Assembly (NCBI GenBank): GCA_905181815.1
Contig: CAJIZA010000006.1
Span: forward strand, 29,440-93,439
Length of the DNA: 64,000 nt
Reading direction: 5' to 3'
Source: an uncultured Planktomarina sp.
GTDB taxonomy: Bacteria; Pseudomonadota; Alphaproteobacteria; Rhodobacterales; Rhodobacteraceae
Notes under the pieces: generated by a model
Database searches by the model: none
What the model saw: only the letters and a program-made list of their open reading frames with translations
What the model was told of the DNA's origin: nothing
Shown here: piece by piece, positions 1-8,835 of the stretch
How positions within the stretch are numbered: position 1 is the first letter of the stretch
Layout: each line of letters starts with the position of its first letter
Made by a program: the position numbers and the translations under genes

Positions 1-360
1 GAATGTGGCTGCCAAGCGGAAGTTGGCAGTGCTTCGGCCATGGCCGCCGCCGGTCTCTGTGCCGTCTTAGGCGGCAGCCCCGCACAGGTGGAAAACGCCG
101 CAGAAATAGCTCTAGAACATCACTTGGGTATGACCTGCGACCCCGTCAAAGGCCTTGTGCAAGTGCCTTGTATTGAGCGCAATGGGCTAGGCTGTATCAA
201 AGCGGTCTCCGCCGCCAGCCTGTCGATGCGCGGCGATGGCACGCATTTGGTGTCATTAGATGCCTGCGTGGAAACAATGCGGCAAACCGGTCTGGACATG
301 CATGAGAAATACAAGGAAACCTCACTCGGTGGCTTGGCGGTAAATGTGCCCAACTGCTGA
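1..360 (+). CDS. sdaA: L-serine dehydratase, C-terminal part (gene cut by window edge)
   Basis: The frame is open from base 1 and encodes the last 119 residues of an iron-sulfur L-serine dehydratase, which deaminates serine to pyruvate in the cytosol. The visible part begins with a cysteine-containing [12 protein letters not shown] block typical of the alpha domain, where cysteines bind the [4Fe-4S] cluster. It ends in VNVPNC, and a C-terminal cysteine is characteristic of single-chain type 2 L-serine dehydratases. The true start lies left of the window; the internal ATG at 40 is within the conserved block and is not a start. A DMT transporter gene follows 30 bp downstream on the same strand. 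Confidence 0.9.
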   Translation, partial: ECGCQAEVGSASAMAAAGLCAVLGGSPAQVENAAEIALEHHLGMTCDPVKGLVQVPCIERNGLGCIKAVSAASLSMRGDGTHLVSLDACVETMRQTGLDMHEKYKETSLGGLAVNVPNC

Positions 361-390
361 CCAATCCAAACCTTGATATGAAAGTACTCC

Positions 391-1275
391 ATGGCTCAGG
401 ATAACAATCGCTTAGGTCTATTGTTGATGATTGGCTTTTGTGTTCTGGCGCCGGCCAGCGATGCTTTGGTCAAGGTTTTAGGCGATGGAATTCCTTTGCT
501 GCAAGTGGTCATTGCCCGGTTTATCGCCCAGTTACTTTTGGTGCGCCGAAACCTTTGGACCAGCCGCCGTGACACTTGGATGCGGGCGGATAGGATTGGC
601 TATGTCATTCTGCGCTCGGTTCTGCATCTGTTGGCAATTTCTTTTTTGTTTCTCTCGCTGCGCTACCTACCTCTAGCCGATGCCATCGCGATTGCCTATG
701 TTCTGCCCTTCCTGATCTTGGGCGTTGGTTGGATGAAAGGAGATAGGGCAAGCCCTTTGAGCCTTGGACTTTGCCTGCTTGGTTTCATTGGCACCTTGAT
801 GGTGGTGCAGCCCAGCTTTGCCGAGGTCGGTTGGCCGGCGCTTTTGCCGCTGATTGTGGCTGTGTTATTCACAGGCTTTATGTTCATCACCCGCAAGATT
901 TCTAAAAATATCGACCCCATTGATCTGCAAGCGGCAAATGGGGTCTGCGCCATGGTGATCCTCTTGCCCATTGCCGCTTTCGGCTCGGCTATGGAAATTC
1001 CACTTTTGACAATCGTCCCAGTCACCAGATTTGAATTTTCGGCATTACTTGGCCTTGGGGTCTTGGGAACTTTGGCGCATTTGAGCATGACATGGGCGCT
1101 GCGCTATGCCTCTGCGCCCACAGTGGCCCCAGTTCAATATCTCGAAATTCCTTTTGCGGCACTCTATGGCCTGGTGCTCTTTGGCGATCTGCCCAATGGC
1201 ATGGCGGCTGTTGGGATCATCGTGACTGTTACCGCTGGGCTATTGGTGGTGCGCTTTACCAAAGCCTCTGTCTAA
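391..1275 (+). CDS. EamA/DMT-family inner membrane transporter
   Basis: This 294-residue protein is almost entirely hydrophobic, with about ten predicted membrane segments in two repeats, the layout of EamA drug/metabolite transporters. An early APASDALVKVLG stretch and a late PVQYLEIPFAALYGLVLFGD stretch match the two EamA repeats. Such proteins are usually exporters of amino acids or other small metabolites; the substrate cannot be read from the sequence. It lies 30 bp after the serine dehydratase gene and may be cotranscribed with it, so an amino-acid substrate is possible but unproven. Its 3' end overlaps the convergent thiamine pyrophosphokinase gene by 36 bp. Confidence 0.85.
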   Translation: MAQDNNRLGLLLMIGFCVLAPASDALVKVLGDGIPLLQVVIARFIAQLLLVRRNLWTSRRDTWMRADRIGYVILRSVLHLLAISFLFLSLRYLPLADAIAIAYVLPFLILGVGWMKGDRASPLSLGLCLLGFIGTLMVVQPSFAEVGWPALLPLIVAVLFTGFMFITRKISKNIDPIDLQAANGVCAMVILLPIAAFGSAMEIPLLTIVPVTRFEFSALLGLGVLGTLAHLSMTWALRYASAPTVAPVQYLEIPFAALYGLVLFGDLPNGMAAVGIIVTVTAGLLVVRFTKASV

Positions 1276-1914
1276 AGCTGCTAGAACCGCCACAAGGTAG
1301 CGACGCGGCATAATTGCCAACAACCCCGGCCCATCTACGGTAATTTCCAGCGCACCGCCTAAGGCGACATTCGAAGTCGCAATTTGCCCGATCGGGCTCA
1401 TGGCCGCATTTGAAAGCGGCCAGCGCACCCCGCGCAAACTCGCTTCAATAGACACCATGGGATAAAATCCCACGGGTGTCTCGGCCTCCAGATCCACAGA
1501 GAATTCTTGCGGCACAACAAAAACAAGCTGCGCCTCATCAATCAAGACCACGGGCCGCGGTTCATTCAGGAGGGTGGAGAAGGCTGCCAATTGATGATCT
1601 AACCGCCCGCCAAGGAATCCCACACCCAAAAAAACATCCGCATCACAGACCGCGAGGCATTTTTGGAAGTCCGTGGTCTCCTGATCCAGGATATGCGCTG
1701 CAGCCTGACCGGCCGGCAGGTCTTGTTGCGAATCCATATCGCCCACCACCAATGCCACCTGAGCCCCTGCTTGTTCGGCCGCCCAAAAGCCCCCATCGGC
1801 CGCCACAATTGCATCAGAATAGAATGAAATTTCACGGATCAATTCAGCGTTTGATGGGCCTGCACCAATTAACAAAGTTCTGGATGCGCGGCACATATAA
1901 TTCTCATAGGTCAT
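1240..1914 (-). CDS. thiamine pyrophosphokinase
   Basis: The 224-residue product should transfer pyrophosphate from ATP to thiamine, giving the cofactor thiamine diphosphate. Diagnostic motifs are visible: AADGG near residue 40, the metal-binding GDMDS near residue 58, TTDFQKCL near 80 and GGRLDH near 102; the C-terminal half is the beta-rich thiamine-binding domain. Length matches the family. It runs leftward, converging on and overlapping the DMT transporter by 36 bp. No thiamine riboswitch is apparent in the roughly 100 bases upstream. Confidence 0.9.
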   Translation of the reverse strand: MTYENYMCRASRTLLIGAGPSNAELIREISFYSDAIVAADGGFWAAEQAGAQVALVVGDMDSQQDLPAGQAAAHILDQETTDFQKCLAVCDADVFLGVGFLGGRLDHQLAAFSTLLNEPRPVVLIDEAQLVFVVPQEFSVDLEAETPVGFYPMVSIEASLRGVRWPLSNAAMSPIGQIATSNVALGGALEITVDGPGLLAIMPRRYLVAVLAALDRGFGKAHHQ

Positions 1915-2555
1915 TCTAATAGATCACCATTTTTCTTTGCACCAGATTTCAGAGTGCCCCACGGAAAAACGACAGTCGCGGTGTTAATAGTTATGAAGGA
2001 CGGCGAGCCTATGAAGCGACCAAACAGATTGTCATCGGATTTTTCCCCTTCCCAACAAGCGTCCAGCCTCATTTTTCCTCACTCCGCAATATCGCGTCGA
2101 CGTGTCATGGTTGAATGGCACAGGTCCAGAGGTCAAGACCGAAGCACCGCCTACCGCCAAAACTCCGAACCAGGCCCCGGCGCCCTTTGTCGATCTGCGC
2201 GGGTTAGAAGGCCTGCTGCGCCAACCCGACCCAAAAATCGTGCTCTCCTTACCCAAAGATGCAGAGTTGATAGACCAACTAAACAAATTAATCAGTAAAA
2301 TGCCAAAATTTGCGCAATTTAACTTACCACCAGCCGCACCTACACCCGCGCCACGCGCGAAAGCCAAGGAGGTAAATGAGCAAAGCGCGCACAATGCCGA
2401 CCCACCCACAGCCCCGCCCACCATGGATCTTTGCGATCTAACCTCCGGCCGGCGCCGCAGGCACGCGTCAGCAGAGTAGCTCCGGCAGTTCCATGTGCAC
2501 GGTTTTCTAGAGGGAGGGCCGTCTATATCTCTTACGATACATCGTGCAGAGGTTC
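1915..2555. other. low-density intergenic region with no secure gene
   Basis: These 641 bases separate the leftward thiamine pyrophosphokinase start from the leftward DUF2842 end. Two overlapping plus-strand frames are open (1954-2298 and 2102-2479), but neither has a clear ribosome binding site or a recognised family. The base pattern is proline/alanine rich rather than that of an enzyme. I could not fold the 2480-2555 part into a known RNA. The stretch may be a decayed gene or hold a lineage-specific small protein. Confidence 0.5.
2102..2479 (+). CDS. hypothetical protein, doubtful (possibly a gene remnant)
   Basis: A GTG-initiated frame of 125 codons; no family is recognised. The product is rich in Pro, Ala and Lys, with a central amphipathic stretch containing LPKDAELIDQLNKLISKM and low-complexity P/A-rich flanks. 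The same frame is open upstream of the GTG to about base 2015, just after a stop, and an ATG-initiated frame at 2011 lies one frame away, so a frameshifted ancestor is conceivable. No Shine-Dalgarno sequence is seen before 2102. It is recorded because it is the only candidate in a 640-base gap. Confidence 0.25.
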   Translation: MSWLNGTGPEVKTEAPPTAKTPNQAPAPFVDLRGLEGLLRQPDPKIVLSLPKDAELIDQLNKLISKMPKFAQFNLPPAAPTPAPRAKAKEVNEQSAHNADPPTAPPTMDLCDLTSGRRRRHASAE

Positions 2556-2783
2556 TTAAGAGTCCTCATCCGTATTGGGATCCACTTGACCGATGCCTTT
2601 AAAGACAAATTTCAGTGGGAACGCCCAGGCGGTGCCGAGCACCACATAGAGGATGAACTCCAAGACCTTTGGCAGCACGGGAAGCAGCGCCATAAGATTA
2701 ACGGCTAAGACTGCGTAGGCAGGCAAGCCAATTACCAAGATCAGCAGCGACCAACGGCGGCGGGCTTTATAACTCAGGGCCAT
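2556..2783 (-). CDS. DUF2842 small membrane protein
   Basis: A 75-residue protein with a basic N-terminus ([10 protein letters not shown]) and two hydrophobic segments at about residues 12-34 and 40-60, ending in an acidic tail. Length and pattern fit DUF2842, an uncharacterised membrane family seen in Rhodobacterales, often close to purA. The ATG at 2783 overlaps the purA stop in a TGATG arrangement, so translation is probably coupled; a TTG one codon earlier is a less likely start. The function is unknown. Confidence 0.8.
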   Translation of the reverse strand: MALSYKARRRWSLLILVIGLPAYAVLAVNLMALLPVLPKVLEFILYVVLGTAWAFPLKFVFKGIGQVDPNTDEDS

Positions 2784-4075
2784 CAATCTGCAAACGGATC
2801 TGTAACGAGAATGGTGTCTTCGCGCTCAGGTGAGGTCGAGACCAATGCCACTGGACAATCAATCAGCTCTTCAATGCGCCTAACATATTTGATCGCCTGC
2901 GCTGGCAGTTCTGCCCAAGAGCGCGCGCCAGCTGTACTGCCGGACCACCCTTCGATGGTTTCATAGATCGGTATCACGCGAGCTTGCGCATCGGCGGCGG
3001 TGGGCAGGTAATCCAACCGCTTGCCATCCAAATCATAAGCCACACAGATTTTCAGCTCTTCAAAACCGTCCAAGACGTCCAGTTTGGTCAGTGAAATGCC
3101 ATTTACGCCAGAGGTGGCGCAGGTTTGCCGTACCAGACAGGCGTCGAACCAACCACAGCGACGCTTACGCCCCGTGGTGGTTCCGAACTCATGCCCACGC
3201 TCGCCAAGTTGCTGGCCATCAGCATCATCCAGCTCGGTGGGAAACGGGCCTTCACCGACGCGAGTGGTATAGGCCTTGGTGATGCCCAATACATAGTCAA
3301 TCGCACCCGGACCAATGCCCGTACCTGTGGCCGCTTGGCCTGCGATCACATTTGAGGACGTCACGAAAGGATAGGTGCCAAAATCAATATCTAATAGAGC
3401 ACCCTGCGCCCCCTCGAACAAGATCCGCTTCCCCGCCTTGCGTTTTTCGTTCAACACTTTCCAGACCGGCGCTGCATAGGGCAAAATCTGCGCCGCAATT
3501 TCACGCAACTGTGCCAGCAAGCCCACGCGGTCCACAGGCTCAAGGCCAAGACCTTTGCGCAACGGGTTATGATGCAGCAAGGCGCGATCGACGCGAAGTT
3601 CCAGAGTGGCTGTGTCAGCCAAGTCTGCCACACGGATCACCCGGCGACCAACTTTATCCTCATAACAAGGGCCAATGCCACGACCCGTTGTGCCGATTTT
3701 TGCAACAGACACCTGTCCTTCACGCGCCCGATCCAGTTCACCATGGTAGGGCATAATTAAAGGGGTATTTTCCGCGACCATTAAATTTTCTGGAGTGACA
3801 TCGACGCCTTGGCTGCGGATGCCATCAATCTCTTTGATTAAGTGCCACGGATCCAAGACCACACCATTGCCAATGACAGATAATTTTCCACCGCGCACAA
3901 CGCCAGAGGGTAAAGCATGCAGCTTATAGACAGCCTCCCCTATCACGAGCGTATGACCAGCATTGTGGCCGCCTTGAAAACGCGCGATCACGTCGGCGCG
4001 TTCGGAAAGCCAATCCACGATCTTGCCTTTGCCTTCGTCACCCCATTGGGTGCCCACCACAACAACATTGGCCAT
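2783..4075 (-). CDS. purA: adenylosuccinate synthetase
   Basis: The 430-residue enzyme joins IMP and aspartate using GTP, the first committed step from IMP to AMP. The N-terminus carries the GTP-binding and catalytic signature [19 protein letters not shown] and [30 protein letters not shown] lies in the middle and the arginine-rich [14 protein letters not shown] further on. Full family length, no missing motif. It leads a leftward pair with the DUF2842 gene. Its start is separated from rightward secG by 236 bases that must hold both promoters. Confidence 0.98.
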   Translation of the reverse strand: MANVVVVGTQWGDEGKGKIVDWLSERADVIARFQGGHNAGHTLVIGEAVYKLHALPSGVVRGGKLSVIGNGVVLDPWHLIKEIDGIRSQGVDVTPENLMVAENTPLIMPYHGELDRAREGQVSVAKIGTTGRGIGPCYEDKVGRRVIRVADLADTATLELRVDRALLHHNPLRKGLGLEPVDRVGLLAQLREIAAQILPYAAPVWKVLNEKRKAGKRILFEGAQGALLDIDFGTYPFVTSSNVIAGQAATGTGIGPGAIDYVLGITKAYTTRVGEGPFPTELDDADGQQLGERGHEFGTTTGRKRRCGWFDACLVRQTCATSGVNGISLTKLDVLDGFEELKICVAYDLDGKRLDYLPTAADAQARVIPIYETIEGWSGSTAGARSWAELPAQAIKYVRRIEELIDCPVALVSTSPEREDTILVTDPFAD

Positions 4076-4311
4076 AACTTATCCTCTTTCGATCGGAGCA
4101 AAACGTGGGCGGTATAGCGGGGATCAAGGGCAAGGGAAACTGCTAACTTGCCGCGGGATGGCAAAGCTGCGTTTTGGTGCAATTTCGACCGCAAACCCCG
4201 CCACCGGCTTAGACCGAGGCCCGTGAAGCGATTTATAGGGGCCGATGCCCCAGTTTTGACTTGGCAAATGGGTTATCCTTGCTTAGATAACCTCTGAACT
4301 GGGAAATCCGT

Positions 4312-4665
4312 ATGCAAAATGTCGTCTTGATCATCCACCTTCTTCTGGCCATCTCGTTGATTGGTCTTGTTCTGTTGCAACGCTCTGAGGGTGGCGGCCT
4401 TGGTATGGGCGGCGGCGGTGCGGGCGGTGGGGCGATGTCTGGTCGCGCGGCGGGCTCGGCTTTGACCAAGCTAACCTGGGGTCTGGCGATTGCCTTTATT
4501 TGCACCTCTCTGGCCCTGACGATCTTACAGGTTCAAAAATCCTCTGGCAGCTCAGTTCTGGATCAATTGATGCCGGCCTCCGAGCAAAACACACCGATTG
4601 ATTCTGATGCGCTCTTGCCGCCTTCGGTCGAAGATTCAGCGCCTCTATTGCCGGTTGCTGAGTAA
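4312..4665 (+). CDS. secG: preprotein translocase subunit SecG
   Basis: A 117-residue inner membrane protein of the SecYEG channel. There are two membrane segments, at about residues 2-21 and 55-73, separated by the family's glycine-rich cytoplasmic loop (RSEGGGLGMGGGGAGGG), then a Ser/Pro/acidic tail. The order purA / secG / pyrG recurs in related alphaproteobacteria. A divergent arrangement with purA suggests a promoter between 4076 and 4311, but I could not assign boxes with confidence. Two competing hairpins follow its stop. Confidence 0.95.
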   Translation: MQNVVLIIHLLLAISLIGLVLLQRSEGGGLGMGGGGAGGGAMSGRAAGSALTKLTWGLAIAFICTSLALTILQVQKSSGSSVLDQLMPASEQNTPIDSDALLPPSVEDSAPLLPVAE

Positions 4666-4666
4666 T

Positions 4667-4709
4667 CCGCCCCATAATAAATATGGCGGCGACGGTAAAT
4701 TTAGCCGCC
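4667..4709 (+). promoter_or_regulatory. two mutually exclusive hairpins in the secG-pyrG gap
   Basis: CCGCC at 4667-4671 can pair with GGCGG at 4685-4689, while GGCGGC at 4685-4690 can instead pair with GCCGCC at 4704-4709. The central arm is shared, so only one stem can form at a time. Neither stem is followed by a U-run. It could be the secG terminator, an RNA-stability element or a pyrG attenuator; the sequence does not decide. Confidence 0.4.
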
Positions 4710-4820
4710 CTATCGTGATCATCAGATTGCAGAATCATCGCGGAGATGTTACTTCTCTAATCCCGTGGTGAGGCGCATTTTTCTTGCCAAAAATTTGAAA
4801 CTACGGGGATTACTTTATTC

Positions 4821-6464
4821 ATGGCGCGTTATGTTTTTATCACCGGTGGTGTTGTGTCTTCTCTTGGCAAAGGCTTGGCCTCTGCAGCCCTAGGCGCCCT
4901 ACTGCAGGCCCGCGGATTTTCCGTAAGACTGCGGAAACTTGACCCCTATCTTAACGTTGATCCCGGCACGATGTCCCCCTTTGAGCATGGGGAGGTCTTC
5001 GTCACAGATGATGGCGCGGAAACGGATCTGGATTTGGGCCATTATGAACGGTTCACCGGTGTGGCTGCAAGGATGACTGATTCTGTCTCTTCGGGACGCA
5101 TTTATTCAACCGTGCTGGAAAAAGAGCGTCGTGGCGACTATTTGGGCAAAACAATTCAAGTAGTGCCCCATGTGACCAACGAAATTAAAGAGTTTTTGAA
5201 AGTCAGCGATGATGAGGTCGATTTTATGCTCTGCGAAATTGGCGGCACAGTGGGCGATATTGAAGGCCTGCCATTTTTCGAAGCCATTCGCCAATTCTCC
5301 CACGATAAGCCGCGCGGGGAATGTATTTTCATGCATCTCACGCTGTTGCCTTATCTCGCGGCCAGCGGAGAGCTGAAAACGAAACCCACGCAGCACAGCG
5401 TTAAAGAATTGCAATCCATTGGCATTGCTCCAGATATTTTGGTCTGCCGGTCCGAGCACCCCATTCCCGACAAAGAGCGGGAGAAAATCGCCCTGTTTTG
5501 CAATGTGCGCCGGGATGCGGTGGTCGCCGCCTATGATCTCAATTCCATCTATGAAGCACCCTTGGCTTATCACGCCCAGGGGCTTGACCAAGCCGTTTTA
5601 GATGCATTCAACATCTCCCCCGCGCCACAGCCTGACCTGAGCAAATGGGAGGACGTGCAAGACCGTGTAAACAATCCAGAGGGCGCGGTGAATGTAGCTA
5701 TTGTCGGCAAATACACACAGCTAGAAGACGCCTATAAGTCAATCAAAGAGGCACTCACCCATGGCGGCATGTCCAATCGGGTGAAGGTCAATGTCGAATG
5801 GGTTGATGCCGAAGTCTTTGATCACGAAGACGCCGCGCCACATTTGGAAGGGTATCACGCTATTTTGGTCCCCGGCGGTTTTGGTGAGCGCGGCACGGAA
5901 GGCAAAATCAAAGCGGCGCAATTCGCGCGTGAGCGCAAAGTGCCCTACCTCGGCATCTGCCTTGGTATGCAAATGGCGGTGATAGAGGCCGCCCGCAACC
6001 TGTCCAACGTCGCAGATGCTGGATCGGAAGAATTTGACCATGAAGCTGGCAAGAAGCGTTTCACCCCAGTGGTCTATCACTTGAAAGAATGGGTACAGGG
6101 CAATCATCGGGTGCGGCGCAACGAAGATGATGACAAGGGCGGCACCATGCGCCTTGGCGCCTATGATGCCACTTTGAACCCAGACTCATTGGTGGCTAAA
6201 ATCTATGGCAGCACTGCCATCGAAGAACGTCATCGTCACCGCTATGAAGTCGATATCCAATTTCGCAAGCAGCTAGAAGAAAAAGGGCTGATCTTCTCAG
6301 GCATGTCCCCAGACGGCCGATTGCCGGAGATTGTTGAGGTTAAAGATCATCCTTGGTTTATTGGTGTTCAATTTCATCCAGAATTGAAGTCCAAACCATT
6401 CGCGCCGCATCCTTTGTTCCGCGATTTTGTCCGCGCAGCCAAGGAAATGAGCCGTTTGGTCTAA
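4821..6464 (+). CDS. pyrG: CTP synthase
   Basis: The 547-residue enzyme makes CTP from UTP with ATP and glutamine. The N-terminal synthetase domain begins [20 protein letters not shown] with its P-loop, followed by [17 protein letters not shown] and the [10 protein letters not shown] motif. The C-terminal class I glutamine amidotransferase domain has its nucleophile Cys380 in GICLGMQ and the His/Glu pair in QFHPEL near residue 518. Length is normal. The following DUF1330 gene begins 18 bp later behind an AAGGAGG-type site. Confidence 0.98.
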   Translation: MARYVFITGGVVSSLGKGLASAALGALLQARGFSVRLRKLDPYLNVDPGTMSPFEHGEVFVTDDGAETDLDLGHYERFTGVAARMTDSVSSGRIYSTVLEKERRGDYLGKTIQVVPHVTNEIKEFLKVSDDEVDFMLCEIGGTVGDIEGLPFFEAIRQFSHDKPRGECIFMHLTLLPYLAASGELKTKPTQHSVKELQSIGIAPDILVCRSEHPIPDKEREKIALFCNVRRDAVVAAYDLNSIYEAPLAYHAQGLDQAVLDAFNISPAPQPDLSKWEDVQDRVNNPEGAVNVAIVGKYTQLEDAYKSIKEALTHGGMSNRVKVNVEWVDAEVFDHEDAAPHLEGYHAILVPGGFGERGTEGKIKAAQFARERKVPYLGICLGMQMAVIEAARNLSNVADAGSEEFDHEAGKKRFTPVVYHLKEWVQGNHRVRRNEDDDKGGTMRLGAYDATLNPDSLVAKIYGSTAIEERHRHRYEVDIQFRKQLEEKGLIFSGMSPDGRLPEIVEVKDHPWFIGVQFHPELKSKPFAPHPLFRDFVRAAKEMSRLV

Positions 6465-6482
6465 CATACAAAGGAGGGCCCT

Positions 6483-6776
6483 ATGGCCAAAGGATATTGG
6501 ATTGCCCACAATCAGATCAGTGATGCTGAGGCCTATGAGGCCTATAAAATCGCCGCCGCGCCAGCCCTGCGCGCCTACCAGGGCAAATTTCTTGTGCGTG
6601 CGGGTGTGGCTGAATTCCCCGAAGGACAGCTGCGCGCCCGAACCATTGTGATAGAGTTTCCAAGCCTTCAAGTGGCGCAAGATTGCTACAACAGCGCGAC
6701 ATATCAAGCCGCAAAAGCTCTACGCACTCCGGTTTCGATTGGGGATCTGGTAATTGTCGAAGGATATGACGGCTAA
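6483..6776 (+). CDS. DUF1330 family protein
   Basis: A 97-residue soluble protein starting MAKGYWIAHNQISD, the usual beginning of DUF1330, a ferredoxin-like dimeric alpha/beta barrel family. The conserved FPSLQVAQDCYNSATYQ segment is present around residues 60-76. The biochemical role of the family is unknown. The ATG has a strong ribosome binding site (AAAGGAGG) 18 bp after pyrG, so it probably belongs to that transcript. Confidence 0.85.
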   Translation: MAKGYWIAHNQISDAEAYEAYKIAAAPALRAYQGKFLVRAGVAEFPEGQLRARTIVIEFPSLQVAQDCYNSATYQAAKALRTPVSIGDLVIVEGYDG

Positions 6777-6809
6777 TCATCGCCGCTGTCCCAACTCTTG
6801 AGGCCCCTT

Positions 6810-7229
6810 ATGTTTGCATCTTTGTTTTCGTCAAAATCCTCTGACAGCGCGCCAGATATCAGCGCCTCTGAAGCCATGGCCGCCCTGATGGTGCGGATTG
6901 CCAAATCTGATGATGAATATTCCACTACGGAAATCGCAAGGATCGATGCCGTGCTTGGCCTGCTGTATACATTGAACGCGGATCAAGCGGCCAGCCTGCG
7001 CCGGACTGCCGAGGCGCTTGAGGCCGAAGCGCCCGACACTGTGCGATTCACCCGCGCTATTAAAGAAGAGGTTCCCTATGAGGAGCGCTTCAATGTCGTG
7101 CGCGCCCTATGGCAAGTTGTTCTAGCCGATGGGGCCCGTGATGCAGAAGAAGACGCGTTGATGCGCCTTTTGGCAAGTCTGCTCGGCGTCAACGATCGCG
7201 ACAGCGCCCTGGCCCGCAAACAGGCCTAG
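6810..7229 (+). CDS. TerB-like (tellurite resistance B fold) protein
   Basis: A 139-residue all-helical protein with the acidic metal-binding-type pattern of TerB domains: ALMVRIAKSDDEYSTTEIARID and, in the second half, VLADGARDAEEDALMRLLASLLG. These proteins are cytosolic and often have a stress or membrane-associated role; despite the name, tellurite resistance is not implied. The ATG at 6810 is chosen because a GAGG site lies 7 bases upstream; a TTG at 6798 is also in frame. The PhnD-like gene begins 4 bases after its stop. Confidence 0.75.
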   Translation: MFASLFSSKSSDSAPDISASEAMAALMVRIAKSDDEYSTTEIARIDAVLGLLYTLNADQAASLRRTAEALEAEAPDTVRFTRAIKEEVPYEERFNVVRALWQVVLADGARDAEEDALMRLLASLLGVNDRDSALARKQA

Positions 7230-7233
7230 ACCC

Positions 7234-7950
7234 ATGATCGCGCATCTGCCCATGTATGATGTGCCAGCCAATCGTGCGGCACATCGGCGCCTGTGGCAGT
7301 CGTTGCAGGACCACCTGCCAAATGCGCCGAATTTCACCCCACCAAGCGAAGATTTCATGGTTGATTGGCTCAACCCAGAGCTCTATCTGTCCCAAACCTG
7401 CAGCCTGCCCTATCGCGCGGCGCTGCATGGCCAGGTGCAGCTGATTGCCACGCCAGACAATCAAATTCCGAATTGCCCTCCAGGCTATTACTGCTCAGTG
7501 CTCTTGGCCCGCCAGGGCGCGGTCCCAAACCTTGCGGCCAATGACTTTACCTTGGCCTACAATGAACCGCTGTCTCAATCAGGCTGGGCCGCACCGCAGT
7601 CCATTGGCCTCACCGGCGCCACAGCGCTGCAAACCGGCGGGCATGCAGCCTCGGCCCGCGCTGTTTTGGAGGGACGGGCTGATCTGGCTGCCGTGGATGC
7701 CCTGACCTGGCATTTTCTGACACGCGATTGGGACAAAGCGGCAGGGCTAGTGGTCTGCGCCACCACTCCTGCCACGCCAACGCTGCCCTATATCACCGCA
7801 TTGAGCCAAAACGCAGCCGCTCTCCGCGAAGCCCTGCGGCAAGCGATTCTCTCAATTGGTCCAAAAGACCAGCAAACACTTCAAATATTTGACCTAGTTG
7901 AGATCAACGCAGAGACTTATCTACAATTGCCGCTGCCTCCGGCCCCTTAA
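7234..7950 (+). CDS. PhnD-like periplasmic-binding-fold protein without signal peptide
   Basis: The 238-residue product resembles the phosphate/phosphonate-binding (PhnD-type) group: it starts with IAHLPMYDVP, has a central hinge region and ends with an AALREALRQAILSIGP helix. There is no N-terminal signal peptide or lipobox and no cognate permease or ATPase of the PhnCE type nearby, so it is unlikely to act as a transporter component as read here. It is probably coupled to the TerB-like gene 4 bases upstream. Ligand and role are unknown; a cytosolic sensor or enzyme-like use of the fold is possible. Confidence 0.65.
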   Translation: MIAHLPMYDVPANRAAHRRLWQSLQDHLPNAPNFTPPSEDFMVDWLNPELYLSQTCSLPYRAALHGQVQLIATPDNQIPNCPPGYYCSVLLARQGAVPNLAANDFTLAYNEPLSQSGWAAPQSIGLTGATALQTGGHAASARAVLEGRADLAAVDALTWHFLTRDWDKAAGLVVCATTPATPTLPYITALSQNAAALREALRQAILSIGPKDQQTLQIFDLVEINAETYLQLPLPPAP

Positions 7951-8028
7951 TTTAGGCAGATGCCGCTTTTAGATTGCGAGACGCGCCTTTCCTCGCCTAA
8001 TATCTGCTCTGGTAGGATGGAGGTTTTC

Positions 8029-8802
8029 GTGAACGACCAAAATATACCCGTGATTGAAATAAAAGGTCTCCATAAAGCCTATGGTGATCTTGAGGTTCTG
8101 AAGGGCGTCGACATCACCGCAAAACGTGGCGATGTGGTGGCACTTATTGGCTCGTCTGGCTCTGGGAAATCCACTCTGCTGCGCTGCTGCAATATGCTGG
8201 AGATCAGCCAAGAAGGCACGATTCTTTTCCAAGGTGAGGCCGTCCGCTGGAACTCTCAGGGCCACAGCCGGCGTCCAGCAGATCCCGCTCAAGTCACCCG
8301 GCTGCGCACCAACCTGTCGATGGTCTTCCAACAGTTCAACCTTTGGGCGCATATGACCATCTTGCAAAATGTCATGGAAGCTCCGGTAACCGTGCTCAAG
8401 CAGGACAAATCCGAGGTAGAATCCCGTGCCCGTGCGCTTCTAGATAAAGTGGGTATTGGCGAAAAATGCGATGTCTACCCCACCCAGCTGTCCGGCGGGC
8501 AACAACAAAGGGCTGCCATCGCCCGCGCCTTGGCTATGGAACCAGAAGCAATTTTGTTTGATGAACCCACTTCCGCCCTTGATCCAGAATTGGAGCAAGA
8601 GGTGATCGGCGTCATCAAGGATCTGGCCGCGGAAGGGCGCACCATGCTAATCGTCACCCATGATATGGCCATGGCGCGCGATGTGGCCAATCATGTTATT
8701 TTCTTGCACCAAGGGGTGATTGAGGAACAAGGTCCCCCCGAGACCCTCTTTAGTGCACCGAAATCACAACGGCTTCAGCAGTTTCTTTCTGCCGTCGCTT
8801 AA
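8029..8802 (+). CDS. polar amino acid-type ABC transporter, ATP-binding subunit
   Basis: A 257-residue HisP/GlnQ-type ATPase that powers uptake by the two permeases encoded downstream. Walker A GSSGSGKST, Q-loop MVFQQFNLWAH, signature LSGGQQQR, Walker B AILFDEP and a switch histidine in IVTHD are all visible. The GTG at 8029 is preferred because GGAGG lies 5 bases upstream at 8019-8023; an ATG at 8017 and one at 7960 are in frame but are within or before that site. It opens the cluster of import and gamma-glutamylation genes that runs to 17599. Confidence 0.93.
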   Translation: MNDQNIPVIEIKGLHKAYGDLEVLKGVDITAKRGDVVALIGSSGSGKSTLLRCCNMLEISQEGTILFQGEAVRWNSQGHSRRPADPAQVTRLRTNLSMVFQQFNLWAHMTILQNVMEAPVTVLKQDKSEVESRARALLDKVGIGEKCDVYPTQLSGGQQQRAAIARALAMEPEAILFDEPTSALDPELEQEVIGVIKDLAAEGRTMLIVTHDMAMARDVANHVIFLHQGVIEEQGPPETLFSAPKSQRLQQFLSAVA

Positions 8803-8835
8803 CAAAACTCAGCCACATATCTTAGGGAGATACAT

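Noticed and set aside
5106-5591. 161-codon frame antisense to pyrG
   Set aside because: Shadow of the pyrG synthetase domain; no independent evidence.
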